Shown here: piece after piece, positions 21,846 through 33,110 of the stretch
How positions within the stretch are numbered: position 1 is the stretch's first letter
Layout of the letters: the number at the start of each line of letters is the position of its first letter
Origin: Diplocarpon mali
Taxonomy: Eukaryota > Ascomycota > Leotiomycetes > Helotiales > Drepanopezizaceae
DNA length: 64,000 nucleotides
Direction of reading: 5' to 3'
Assembly: GCA_024741835.1 (NCBI GenBank)
Contig: JAENRP010000081.1
Coordinates: 101,533 to 165,532 of the forward strand
The notes under the pieces: generated by a model
Database searches by the model: none
Told to the model about the DNA's origin: nothing
The model's input: only the letters and a program-made list of their open reading frames with translations
Made by a program: the position numbers and the translations under genes

Positions 21846-22470
21846 AGATGTATGTTACACACCCAGTCAGATAACACACAAGCTGACCTCCAACTGCCTA
21901 TCGTACTGCAATTGTAAAAGCTATCGTAATACCTATCCTACTGCCCATCCTACTCCCTAATACCTATTGTACTCCCGTTGTAGTACATCTTCTAATACCT
22001 ACCCTACCGCCCATCCTACCGCCCACCTACCACCCATCCTAACCACCCATCGAGGTCTCGTCATACTGGGCGATGGCTGGCCCCGGTCTGCGACTACTCT
22101 GCGCGTCCGACCCCGATCCCAACTTCGGTATCGCCGGTCGTGGCAGAGGGCGTGTTCCGGAGCGATGAGGTGTTCTGTTCGACCCCCACCCCCACTCGGA
22201 TCCCACATGGCGACGCTGCGCTTGCCAGCAGCCAGGATCGCCGTCGGCGCGGGACTGCGTCGGGCTCACGACCCACGGCGCGCCCGTCCGAACCGACCCG
22301 GTCACGAGGCGCACCACGTGCGATCTCGCATCCCTGGTCCGGGAGCCAACTGCGAAGGATCCAAAAGTCCAAGAGCCTCTCGTCGAGGGAGAGGATCCTT
22401 ACCGCCGTGGCCATGCCGTCGCGTAGCCGTCGCCCGGAGTGGCAGACCTCTGTCGCGCGTTGCAATCTCC

Positions 22471-22533
22471 CCTTCCTTCTCCTCTCCCTCTTCTTCTTCC
22501 TCTTCTTCTTCTTCTCCCTCTCGAGCCTCGGCA
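22471..22533. repeat. (TTC)/(TC)n pyrimidine tract
   Basis: An almost pure C/T run on the plus strand, mostly CTTCTTC units. Confidence 0.85.
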
Positions 22534-22601
22534 GATGGCTATTTTTACACTCGCTTGTCTGCCTTGGAGAGGCTTTGTTGCACGTCGCAAAATGGGCTCT
22601 C

Positions 22602-22690
22602 AAAATAGGAGTCTGAAAATAGGAGTCTGAAAATAGGAGTCTGAAAATAGCAGCTGCTGGAAATAGTAGCCGCTGAAAATAGCCATCTCG
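22602..22690. repeat. 14-bp tandem repeat AAAATAGGAGTCTG
   Basis: Three exact copies (22602, 22616, 22630) followed by three decayed copies to about 22690. The array starts 12 bp after the only minus-strand copy of the dispersed motif. Confidence 0.9.
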
Positions 22691-24475
22691 AGATAGCTTC
22701 CCTTGCACCAGTGTCTTTACTAGAGCGCCTCGGGGGAAAAGCTCTCCATCGCGGCCAACCAGCTGCACGGCGTTGGCAATTCGACGGCGAAGAGGAACAA
22801 AAAAACACCATGCGCGTTCTGTCCAGCCGGCGTCGTGGGACATCTCGTGGGGACCTGGCGACCGGCGCAGTCAAGCGAGCCTCTCGAAGCTTTCTCTCCG
22901 TATGCTGTTCCGGTCCCCATCCCCCCCCCCGGTGGCATGTCCTCTTACGGGCAGCGCGGTATCAGCATCGACCTCCCATTCATGAGCAGAGTGATATCCT
23001 TCCTCCTCATGCCGTCGTTGATGTTTTTCCAACCCCAGCACCACTCCCGTGGTTGGAATTTCAAGTCCGGTGGATCGCAACCAGGGCGGAGATCCACCGG
23101 GAAAAAAGTATGAATTCCGACCATCCGGAATAGCAGACGAAGTCGTGGAAAGTGTGCTTCACGCTTCTGATTAAGAGAAGGCTTCCAACCTCAGGAAAGC
23201 GCCAAAACGGGGTCACTCTAGATTGTTTGGAAAGATCTCGAGTACAGTAGCTCGCGCACCAGACAATTCTCGAGCCATCCGACTCTTAGCATCCGTACTC
23301 TGACTTACTCTTCTGAAGTATATCCAGGGGTGGGGAGTTGATCCACTCTGCTCGAAAAAGGAAAAGAGAAGCAGGAGTGTAGCGTGCTTCCAGTGACCCC
23401 GATCGGATCTCCGCCTTTTCCCATGCGCTTGACGATGATATCGACGATATCCGCGCTGCAGCAGCACAGAGCAGCGCCCAGGGGCGAAGCAATCTGCCGG
23501 CGGAGAACTCAACGACAAGTATTGATGCTCACTCAGCAATGGAGCCTAAGTTGTTGAGTTGGGATGCATCGCCAGGATCTCTCCGAGCAGGATAGATGGG
23601 CGGTTCATCAAGACTACGCGGGAAGAACTGCAACAAGCACGCCAAACGTTCCACCGCCACGCAACTACGGCGACACCAATCATCGAATCACCCCACGCGA
23701 AAAGGGGGAGCGAGACAAACATCCCGACCAAAATAAAAACCACCAGACCACCAAGCAAACCCAAAATCACGACACGGGGAGTATGGCTTCGGGTGCCGTC
23801 TCACGTAGAGCAGCTCGCTTACCTCCCACGATCTAGGCCATGCCGTCGCCCTCTCCTCCCGACAACCTTCCGGTGCCTAGACCATCGCGCCGACGCGCAA
23901 CAAAACACCCACCAACCCCCCTCGTCCGTTGCCCTTCCCACAATTACGACCCCGCGGCCGGCTCTGGACTCTCGACCGCGACGTGCAACAAAACACCCCC
24001 TTCTCGTGTACTCCAAACGGCCCGAGTCATGGATTGCACGAAGGACAGGTAGAAACCAGTCTCCGGCCCGACCAGACCAGACCAGACCTGCTGCTTGGCG
24101 TGTCGAGGAGTCTGGTACACGCGGAGAAGCGCTGTCGAGTCTGGACTCTGGCTTGCTACATGCAACAAAACAACGGAAGCAGGACCACAGCCACCAAGCC
24201 AATCTCGAGCGGCGACGCATCCTCACATCACGCAGAACCCTCCCCTCCCATCGAAGCGCCGAGCCTTTGCAGCGCTCCTGATTGACCGTCTCTTCCCCAG
24301 TCCCCCCCCGGCTCGCAACTCTCCTTGCAGACACACCGAGTACAGCACAGCAGACCCGTCTGTCGATGATCCGCAGCACCCGTTCCCCATCTCCGGAGGG
24401 AGAAAGGGCTCGCCTCACGTAAAGTGCGTGACGGGAGAGAGGAGGCAGCACCGTGCGGGGATGGGGGACGGAGAA

Positions 24476-24533
24476 AGAAGAAGATGAAGAAGATGAAGAA
24501 GAAGAAGAAGAAGAAGAAGAAGAAGAAAAGAGC
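24476..24533. repeat. (GAA)n microsatellite
   Basis: GAAGAAGAT units pass into pure GAA. It encodes artificial Glu or Lys runs on the plus strand and Phe/Leu runs on the minus strand. Confidence 0.95.
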
Positions 24534-25149
24534 CTCGCCGGGAGGTGCGTCGAAAGGCAGGGGAGGCAGGATGTCGTGCATCTCCCCGCGGGAGCCGGGT
24601 CCAGACTATCTGAAGACGTGCAACAGGAAGACATCCTTGCCGGACGGCGACGACCCAACTCCTCCCCGTGGTGCGGATGGGGGAAGCTCTGCCTGCCCCT
24701 CTGCAGAGCGCTTGCCAGGCCACCGCGCCTAGCATTGGGACTCGACAGCTCCCGTTGTGCTCCGCGGCCTCGAGGGAGTTCGTTCTTCTCCAGCCTGCGG
24801 GTCGATCGAGCCGGTCTCCTCGGCGGCGAGGGTGCGTGGCTGTCGCACCCGTCTCGCTCTCGCCCTGGCTCGACTCTTCTTGAGACGGGACGCGTCGACT
24901 CCCCCCTCTGTCTGCTCGCTCGCGAGATCCCGTTGATGCACCACACCACACCCCCCAAGCCGTACAGCCCCACACCTCCATCTACGACTCCCTCAGCCCG
25001 TCCTGCTAGGCCTCACTCGACGACGAGGTTCTAGGACGAAGTATCCCGGAGAGCACCCTCCCACCCGCCGCCACCCGTTGGCTGACGGCGTAGGCCGCAA
25101 CACGCAGAGCTACTACCGGCCGCGGGAGAATGATTCTATGTAAATTTAA

Positions 25150-25214
25150 CATATATACATACATACATACATACATACATACATACATACATACATACAT
25201 ACACATATACACAT
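25150..25214. repeat. (CATA)n microsatellite ending at an assembly gap
   Basis: About a dozen CATA units followed by CACATATACACAT and then ten N at 25215-25224. The gap was probably caused by this repeat. Confidence 0.95.
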
Positions 25215-25224
25215 NNNNNNNNNN

Positions 25225-26323
25225 CCCACCGCGTTCGTGTGCATGCTCTCTGCCTCCATGCCGAGAAGGCAGCTTATCGGGTCTGGAATGATTGAGAGGG
25301 AAACTGCAGGCGGAGCTCGCGAGATCGCTGCGACCGTATCGTTCACTCGAGAGGAGGGATGGAGGTTGAGGAGAGAAACGGGAAGAAGAAAAAGACTACA
25401 TCGAAGGCAACCATGACCTTCACATGAGCCTACTACACGGAATATGAGCCTGGTACTTGATCGTTTCGCTACCAAGTATCCAAGAGTCCGAGCCAACCGG
25501 GTCGAGGAGGGCTAGCATGGTAAACTTCGAGTCCACTCGGCCCGAGAGCCAGTCGGGTTGGCATCCTCCCTGTATACATGACGATAATCAACCATGAGCT
25601 GGATCACATCCTTGCGGGTGGGGTGATGCAAGGATAGTCGGTAGCCAGCCCGTCCACCTTCGAGAGGCATGAGGACGATGCCGACAAAAGCCAGACTTGC
25701 AGATCAGCTGGTCGAGGGCCCCGAGATGCAGTAGAGCCCAAGGAAAAATGGAAAGCGACCAACGGTATCAGCAGCATACAAGTACCATCGAGCACGCAAA
25801 TATCGAGCGGAAGACGATCGTCGTTGCATTTTTGCCTCCATATCTCACAACAGAGCTCCTCGTCGCTGCTTGCACACCATCTGGTATATCAAACCCTCCC
25901 TGCTCACCCCTTCAACGTACTGCACCATGAAAAGAAACGATCGCAAATACAATAAAAGCAGTGGTCCATCCTGCGCCTGCACCACTCCGATTGCGTGAAG
26001 AAGGATCGGTTGTCATACTACAAACCTGCGGGGAAAGGACTTATTCCTTCTCCAAGTCCTGCACGGCCTGCAAATTCTTCTCATCTTTCTGGGGGAAAAA
26101 AAAAAAAAAAAAACACACCACGGTCAATCGACGCGAGTAAAACCTTGGGCTAGAATCTCCGTGCCCATCCCGCCTGTGCTATCCAAGGGGGAAAGAGCCG
26201 AGAAAGTATCCAGAAGCAGAATGACAAGATAAGCCGTACGTAAAGAGGGTACACACGCTCCGTCGCCGTGGGACCCCCGGTTCATGCATTTCGGAAATTC
26301 TCTGCTTTCCCAGGCAGTTCAGC
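25225..26323. other. Intergenic region downstream of PAL1
   Basis: No gene supported. It contains a poly-A run (about 26096-26113) and the 3' flank of PAL1. Confidence 0.55.
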
Positions 26324-28331
26324 CTACGGCATTGGTCGGTCAGATTTTGGCTTCCGGGGTCCGCCCTTCAAACTCTTGACGCGAGATAAGAATCCCCCAC
26401 CAGTCCTAGGAGCGGTAGATGGTGGCATGGAAGGGTCAGTGCCATCTTCGGTGATACGTCGCTCAAGGCGGTCGCCAAAGCGACGACCGGGACTGCTTGG
26501 CGCTCGTGCTCTTCCGATCCTCTCAGGTTCGACAAAAGTGATACCTTCCTTCCTGGTGTCATCACCCTTGGTGAACTCATCGAAGAAGGGGTTGGATTCG
26601 GTCATCCTGGTTCCGCCAGGGGTGCGCGTCTCAGATGAGTAAATCCCTTCCGGGCTGGTGATTCTCCCAGATGGACCGTAATCACGTCGAGGGTTGTTCA
26701 TGCCACGGAACTTTTGAGCCAACGACTTCTTACGGCCCAGGCCGCCAATCTCCGTCGGGGACGCCAGATCACTGGTTCGGCGTTGCAAGGCTGCCCTCGA
26801 AGCTGGGGCGCCCTCCAAGAAAGTGGAAGTTCCTAGGCCGAGTGTCTCCTCGCCGTGGATGGGCTCAACTCGGGTGGTAGCGCTCTGTACGTTGGCTTCC
26901 TTTCCGGTTGGGAGGCCTTCGCTGTTATAAGGTTCGTAGCCACTCGTTCCGGCTCCGCCCTTGGAGTAATCCTTGAAAGCCTCGTCATCGTTGTGGCCGA
27001 GGAAGGTCGCATGGTCCGGCCTCTTGTTCAATGGTCCTCCGCCTCCCAGGACGTTGTTCAAGGAATCCTTAGGAAATGCTTGCATCGGGGCACGCCTACT
27101 GCCTTGTTTGTTGCGATGAGGATTGCAGGCATCGAAAGGACCGTCATGATGGAATACTGACAGATGTTAGCGGGAGGGGGGAGAGGACCGGCCTGTGGGA
27201 GGAACTACTCACATCCAGTACCGTAGATACTCGTAACATCTAATTTATCGATGATATCTAGCTTCCGATCTGCCTTTCTCTTGGGGTCCTTTCCCTCCCG
27301 CTCGCGCCTCTCTCGGCGTTCGCGTCTCCTTCTCTCCTGGCGTTTCTTCTCTTCCTCGTCAGTTGCCTTGCTCATGACCGAAGAATCAGAGTTTCGTCGG
27401 AAACGTCGAGAGTCCGGTCTTCGCGCGGTGTATGAATCAACTGGGTCGGCGAAGATGTCCAGCTCCTGTCGGGACGGTACAGGCTTGCTCGGGGAAGAAG
27501 ATCCTGCAGCTGCCCTACGAGCTCGCATGGCCTCCTCCTGAGATCGAGATGGACGATGTGCAGGAGCTCCTTTCAGCGGGACACGAGGGGGTATATTCTC
27601 ACCACGGCTCGTATATGGAGGTGGGGGGTTCATGTCACTCGTGCTGGCTCGAGGTGGAGGCCGCATGGCAATGCCGCTAGAAGGTCTATCGTCGAGCGTG
27701 AGGTTATCCTGCGGAGCCGTGGTTAGCGAACGTGTTTTCCTCTCTATCGCCGTGTGGGAAGCGGAATCTATGCAGGCTATACAGCCGGGAGATAGACAGG
27801 TATATGCGTAGACGTACAAATAGATCCGCGGCAGCACCTGTCAGCGCAGGTCTTGGTTGAGCTTTATCTGCCACGGAAGGCATCTTCTCAGGGGAACCAG
27901 ACGCTTTTTGGGAGTAGGTGGTGGGCTGTAATTGTTCTGCTGAAGAATCCAGGAATGGGTTTCGTGACACCGGTCGCGGGGGGTCCAGAGGTGAAGGCTG
28001 GCCGTTGGACAAAGCAGGAGACGCAGCCCGGTTGCGAAAGGGGTTGTTCGACGAGAGGGTGAATTGCAATCCTGGTGACATGCGTGAGTCTATATTCAGA
28101 GAGTAACCATGTCAGCCAGCAAATTCATGCACGTCACTGACGGTGTTTTGGGCATAACATGAAACAGAGGATCCCTAACATGACACGCCCAGCCCGACCG
28201 CAAGTGGGGGGTTCAGACGTTATCATTGGAACGTCCAGTATTGCAGCGGCGCCTCATGCTATGCTCGCCATGTGACAAAGGGGGACAGGAGAGCTGTACT
28301 AACCTGCCGGTGCTGGTTGGGCGAGCGACAT
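26324..28331 (-). CDS. PAL1: Pal1-family cell morphology protein
   Basis: Homologue of fission yeast Pal1, a cortical protein at growth sites and endocytic patches needed for cylindrical shape. Exons are 28304-28331, 27818-28089, 27213-27708 and 26324-27156, giving 542 aa. The first exon is only 28 nt (MSLAQPAPA), followed by a 213-nt intron. The N-terminal half is Pro/Ser-rich and contains NPF (residues 25-27) and NPFLD motifs, typical ligands of EH-domain endocytic proteins. A basic coiled stretch (EEEKKRQERRRRERRERR) precedes the Pal1 signature: DVTSIYGTGLFHHDGPFDAC, then NPHRNK and FPKDSLNNVLGGGGPLNKR. The third intron is placed inside this signature and removing it restores the family sequence. 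The C-terminal half is disordered with further Ser/Pro motifs and ends TAG at 26324. Confidence 0.93.
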
Positions 28332-30443
28332 GATGGCAAGACTGAGATGAGAGTAGCTTGCAAGCCCAAGGTCGGCCTATTAGAATGAGGATTGATGCCG
28401 ATGAAAGGTGTGTGCGTTGATAAGCTTTGCTGCTATAGTAGAGGAGAGGAGGAGATTCGAGATGTTGATTGCGATGTGATGTGTTGAGGAGGAGATGTTT
28501 CGGGGTGGATATGGAGGAAGCTTTGTCTGATCGCTAGCAGTGGTCTGTCCNGCCAGGAGCTAGGTGGTGGAGTTGAGTGTAGGAACGCGGGTGGGCATGT
28601 GGCTAGCAGTCTTAAAATAAGCGGCAGAAAATGTTAATTGGTGGAGCCGAGAAGATGACTTCAGGGGACGAGACTGGGATTTCAGGAGTCGCAATGGCGG
28701 TTCGTAGGCCACATTAAGTTAGGGTTGGAGATGACGATGGAGATGGAGATGATGGAGATGATGGCGGTGATGAAGGTGATGCAGATGGAGGTGATGCAGA
28801 TGGAGGTGGAGCCGGACTGGGTTGGGTGAAGGGATTTTGGCGACGCCGTTTCCGCTGCACCCAGAGAGGCCTCGGCGTGTTGGGCGTGACTCTCTCCCCG
28901 TGACTTATCACGGGATCTCTCCAACGTGATGCGAATACAAGCGCCGCTCCAGAGGTCGGTCGGTATAAGGTGTCGGAGGTGAGAGAGGTGTTCGTCGAAA
29001 GCCTTTATTTTTTTTCCAATCCGAGGACTCCCTCACATACACTGCAAATACCGGACCAGAAAGCAGTACAGAGCGGCGTATCCAAAGCAATCGTCGTATG
29101 ACAGGCCGTTCTGCGCGTGGGGGGGGGGGGAGCGGGGCACAAGCAACAATGATGGCCAGCGGCTTGCAAAGGAGGTAAAGATGAGGCTTATGTACCGGTC
29201 AGGTGGGCAGCATTGGTGTTCAGTTGCTGTTATGTGATATGTTTTGCTAGTTCCTTCTTCCTGGCGGAGAGAAAGGATTCGATCCAAGTTTCTCTCTCGT
29301 CAGGACCCTGTTGGAGGCAACACCCCAGCTGTGCAGCAAATTGGAGCTGACACTCAAACTCCCTGGCCATTATGACCATGGCAGTGACATTTTCCGACCT
29401 GAGCTACCGCTATGCGTGGGCTTTGCTTCCTTGCCTGCGGCTACTTTGCATTTCAACAGCCCCTGAGGAGCCAGAGGCTTCACTCTCTCGCTCCAATCCT
29501 CCGGACCATCGTCCCCTCAGCGCCTGGTGGCCGAGCAGAACACCTCTCGCACGGCAACGGGATCCTCTCTCCTCCCCCCCCCTCTCCCATTCTCCCTTTG
29601 GGTTGTTGGGTGCACTGATTCGCACAGCAGCTCCAGACCCAGAGCCGTTGTGACGGGCCCGACTTTGGCCTGGTTGAGCAGAGACTCGGGCGCCATCGTG
29701 GGCCAGCCCACACCGAAGCGCCTGCCCGAGGCCCGAGCCTCCCGCATTACACTCCTCAGTATCGTATCAATCCAACAATTCAGAGAGTCAGTGAGGTCAA
29801 GCCTCATTACCAATGTGGCCGCGAGACGCCCTCGACACCTACGCGATTTGGTGTTCATGACTTGGTGTGGCCCAAGTTTTTTCCCGAGAGCGGCGCGCTT
29901 GCAAGGGACGGCAGAGGAGAGGGTAATCTCCGCGCATGAAGCAGGGAGGGATAGGATTGAGCATTTGGATCTTGAAGGACTGAGAAGCAGCCGAGATCCA
30001 TGGAAAAGGGGGGAAAGATAATCCAATATTCCGAGCTCAAGGGCAAATTCCCCGTTCGAGACGGAAAGACGTCATATACTTGCTTCCAAGGACATCGGTC
30101 GGAATTGGAAATGCGGACGAACGCCGTCCAGAGCGCGGAGTCGACCATATCATCTCACCTTATCGATGCGGTCCATGTACCGTTCCGCGGTACCTGCGCA
30201 CAGGAAGCCAAATATGCAAGCCCGACGACATGTGTAGATCGAGTAGTGGATGAAGGGCGCCGCCTTGGACTAAACATTGAGGCCGACACATCAGGGGCCG
30301 AGTGATCGACGCCAGTTTCCCAGCCGGGCATGGCTGGGATCCCCCTCTTTGTCTACAGCACCCCCAGCCTCGGCGACTATTCATTCGACAATACCTTGCA
30401 GTCGCTGCCGAGGAAAAATCTCTCCTCACCCATTCTTACAAAG
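28332..30443. other. Divergent intergenic region between PAL1 and MED31
   Basis: Includes an ambiguous base at 28551, a GGAGATGAT-type microsatellite (about 28730-28808), a G run (about 29119-29130) and the two promoters. A minus-strand frame at 29517-30026 is open for 169 codons but has no recognisable domain. I do not call a gene. Confidence 0.5.
28730..28808. repeat. GGAGATGAT / GGTGATGCAGATGGA microsatellite
   Basis: Imperfect 9- and 15-bp G/A/T-rich units, read on the minus strand as short Ser-Pro repeats. Confidence 0.8.
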
Positions 30444-30965
30444 ATGGAGGACATCCAAATGGAAAACAACCACACTCCTCCACCGATCCCGACTGACGAA
30501 CCGAAATATGCCGGCTTTACCAGATTCGAGGTTGAGCTCGAGGTAAGCCACGCAACCACGCCTCCAGTGTCGGCCTCGTGCGCGCTCTCGCACATGAGCC
30601 TGGTCTGACTTCTCACCGTGATCGCCGTGCGATCGTTCCCTGCACTCATTCATCTACAGCCATTGCTCAGACATTCCCAGCTGACAAGCCACGAGTTCGT
30701 TCAATCCCTCGCCTCCCCCCTCTACCTCAATCACCTAGCCTCTCAGAAATACCTCGAGAACCCGGCCTTCATCGCATACCTCAGCTACCTGCAATACTGG
30801 TCCCATCCGCCCTACGCCAAGTTCCTCAACTACCCCGGACCGACGCTGAAAAATCTCGAGCTGCTGCAGCAAGAGCGTTTCCGGGCAGACATCTTGAGCC
30901 CAGAAGTGACGGCTAGACTGTTTGAAGAGGGAATGAAGAAGTCTCTGGAGGGGCCCGGCACTTAA
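30444..30965 (+). CDS. MED31: Mediator complex subunit Med31 (Soh1)
   Basis: Small conserved subunit of the Mediator middle module, linking transcription factors to RNA polymerase II. Exon 1 is 30444-30542 and exon 2 is best placed at 30696-30965, giving 122 aa, close to the family length. The junction then reads RFEVELE-FVQSLASPLYLNHLA, the invariant Med31 start. YLENPAFIAYLSYLQYW and PPYAKFLNYPGPTL follow. The donor is GTAAGC. The chosen acceptor ends in GAG with a CTGAC branch site 11 nt upstream; acceptors at CTACAG (30660) and CCCAG (30680) are better by consensus but would insert 12 or 5 extra residues into the conserved helix. It is convergent with RPC11, 327 bp away. Confidence 0.9.
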
Positions 30966-31292
30966 AAGTGACGAACACGGGGGAACTGGAAGGGTCGGGG
31001 CTCATGATACCCAGACATAAGGCGTTTATGGGGGCAATGTTGCCACTGGACGGGAGCCCACGGGACGTAGGAATTACGTGGAGCATCTGATATTGATTGT
31101 GCTTGAGCCTCGATATTAACGCATATACCCCAGCACAAGAACTCAAGGCATTTCCTTACATCCCAATGGACTTTTACGCCTTCCGTGCGCCACGCTGAAT
31201 CGCATGCAAATCGAAGAGTCTTTGAGGTCCAGCAATTCATCACGGCTCCCCCAACCAGACCCAACCCGCCTAGCCTCCCAGTCCGCCGATCC

Positions 31293-31788
31293 TCAATTCT
31301 CTCTCCACCTATTCCCACAAGTCATACACTGCAGAGTTTAGCTTCGATCGATTTCTTCTCCCCCTCAATCGTCCACAGCACCCTTGCAAGACTCACCTTG
31401 TAAAATCCTGTCATCGGTTCATCCGCACTGCGAATCTGCACCTGGAAAAATGCGGCTTCATTGCCATCACATCCATCCTTCGGACACTGCATCTTCGTCT
31501 TGTCGGCATTATCCCAAGACCCTTCGCCTCCGAAAACATCTTCTCTTTCCTGGCGTACGAATGTCTTGCGCTCAAAGTACCGCTTCGAGAGCAGATACTG
31601 GTAGGGGCAGGTCTGGCACTCAAGACGGTTGATGTTTTCGCCGTTTGCGTCGGTCGGGTTTGCCGTCATGGAAACCGTGAGAACGTTGCTGCAGGATGGG
31701 CAGACTTTACGGAGGTAATTAGCACGCGCGTTTAAATAGTTTCGAGCCAATCAAGACAGGAGAACGGAATAAACATACAGAGCAACAT
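31293..31788 (-). CDS. RPC11: RNA polymerase III subunit C11 (Rpc11/RPC10)
   Basis: TFIIS-like subunit of RNA polymerase III that supports transcript cleavage, termination and reinitiation. Exons are 31779-31788 (10 nt), 31397-31704 and 31293-31328, giving 117 aa. Splicing yields MLLFCPSCSNVLTV, the standard family start, which no unspliced frame provides. The N-terminal zinc ribbon has Cys pairs at CPSC and CQTC. The C-terminal zinc ribbon has CPKDGC, the RSADEPMTGFYK hairpin with the acidic DE pair for cleavage, and CMTCGNRWREN supplied by the 36-nt last exon. It is head-to-head with the ankyrin gene (416 bp between starts), which may share a promoter. Confidence 0.94.
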
Positions 31789-32204
31789 TTGAGCTATGCG
31801 CAAGCGCGAACACCAACTCGAGTGACTATGAAAAGTAAGCTCCAAGGATTGTTTCGTCCCAAAGTATCCCACCAAGTCGGCGTATCTGAGCGCCGACGAG
31901 GCCACGCTAGGCCTCGCTAAGTGGACGGACGTGCTGGAGCGTTCAGACAACTCGAAGCGTCCCTATCGATCGCATCTCCCTGTTTCTCACTCTCGCATGA
32001 CCATCTCTCTTTCCACCTAACCACTTGACAATCTAATCGAATCGTTGCTCTGGAGCCTCATATCACAACTCTCTAAACTTTAAAAGCCAGACTCCTCCGC
32101 TTGAAACCGCTGCGTCAGCCTCCACCGTACAAGCACGCGGTCCCAGCTCTCCAGGCACAAAACTAACGCCTCTGCAGACGGTTGAGAGAGGACACATAGG
32201 CAAG

Positions 32205-33110
32205 ATGGTGAAAGATTCGAGAGCCCAACCTGAGCAAGACCAGGAGTATGAGGTTCGCATCCATCTGCATTATCTACCCCTCCATCTGCCCCACCATGCC
32301 GCTCTTCCAACCATCAAAGTCTCAACTGCACCATGACTACAATGTCACAATTGTGGAAAGCAGCGGCTGATATCATGAGTAGGGCGCTTCCACAGGCGAG
32401 ATCCTCGTCGAAGCCGCGCGTCATAACAATACCGACCTCCTAAAGGAGACCATCGACAGCATCGGCGACGAAGACAAGGCAGCCAAGATCTTGAATGAGA
32501 CGAAGACTGTGCTCGGGAACCACATTTACCATGAAGCTGCATTACGCGGGAACTGTACGTCTCACCCGCCTTTACACGCACCTCGATCCAACAACCCCAC
32601 CCACTCGAAGCGATCCAGGAACCCCGCCAGAAAAATGTTAACAGACCTCCCATAGATGAAGTAATCGACATGCTCCTCGACCAACCCGGCTTCGAGTGCG
32701 ACCCGGTCACCCGCGTAGACGGTGACACGCCCCTGCACTCTGCCGTCCGGTATCTCAACTCGCTCACGGAATCCTCACCCCTCACACCCGCCATCTCCTC
32801 CTTCGGCACCGAGCTAATCAGCATGATGATTGAAGCCGGGTCCGACCCGCGGCTGCGCAACAAAGCGGACCTCACCCCGTACCAATTAGTAGACCCGCGG
32901 AACGAAAAGCTGAGACAGCAGCTGCAGGATGCGGTTGATGTGGCACAGAATCAAGGAGACTATATCCTTGATGGGGTGAATGACGAGAGGGATTTCAGGG
33001 GGGCTGGAGGGGGAGAGGACGATGCAGGGAGTGCGAGTGATAGCGATTTTGACCCGGCGGAGTATACAAGGGAGCAGCAGGAGAGGAGGAGGAAGGCCGG
33101 TGCTGTTTGA
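32205..33110 (+). CDS. Small ankyrin-repeat protein (YCR051W-like)
   Basis: Exons are 32205-32252, 32383-32554 and 32656-33110, giving 224 aa. Ankyrin-type helices include ILVEAARHNNTDLLKETI, HIYHEAALRGNYEVIDMLLD, DGDTPLHSAVRYLN and ELISMMIEAGSDPRLRNKADLTPYQL. An acidic disordered tail ends in an Arg-rich helix (EYTREQQERRRKAGAV). The arrangement resembles the uncharacterised yeast YCR051W family. The first intron was placed with an ATAG-type acceptor at 32382 and a CTGAT branch site, which keeps the frame; the more obvious CCACAG site at 32395 would break it. Partners and function are unknown, though ankyrin repeats generally bind proteins. Confidence 0.82.

Larger units (their letters stand above)
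16099..24628. repeat. Dispersed 17-bp motif array, consensus TGCGAYRTGCAACARAA (22 copies)
   Basis: Plus-strand copies begin at 16099, 16292, 16507, 16681, 16744, 17460, 17606, 17812, 18089, 18356, 18807, 19104, 19480, 19955, 20412, 20543, 21286, 23889, 23977, 24154 and 24612. One minus-strand copy spans 22573-22589. Most differ from the consensus at zero to four positions, and the core GCAACA (GCATCA in three copies) is nearly invariant. Flanks are unrelated between copies, except two in a 63-bp tandem duplication. Weaker matches occur near 17159 and 23625. Copies fall in different reading frames, so the motif is not a protein repeat. I know of no matching element. Confidence 0.85.
15342..25214. 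other. Gene-free, repeat-dense, mostly GC-rich island
   Basis: Almost 10 kb in which I find no recognisable protein domain, no spliced gene and no RNA gene. Long frames occur on both strands, but they are low in complexity (Pro/Arg/Ser-rich or Lys/Glu/Arg-rich), overlap one another and match nothing. The tract is filled with G/C homopolymers, unrelated short tandem arrays, a telomeric repeat, repeated CACGTG sites and 22 dispersed copies of a 17-bp motif. It ends at a (CATA)n array and a 10-base gap. Confidence 0.65.

Noticed and set aside
16099..24628. Recurrent DVQQ/ATCN/LLHVA peptides in the translated frames
   Set aside because: These are the 17-bp DNA motif read in different frames and strands, not a protein family.
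16099..24628. CRISPR array interpretation of the spaced motif
   Set aside because: Spacing is irregular (60-1300 bp), the repeat is short and degenerate, and the genome is eukaryotic with spliced genes.
15388..24981. Many long open frames (100-440 codons) on both strands of the GC-rich island
   Set aside because: They overlap on opposite strands, are Pro/Arg/Ser-rich or made of microsatellite translations (Lys-Glu-Arg, Ser-Phe-Leu), show no domain and lack a consistent intron pattern.
29517..30026. Minus-strand 169-codon frame between PAL1 and MED31
   Set aside because: No domain, and the plus strand is equally open over the same bases; it could be a chance frame in a promoter region.
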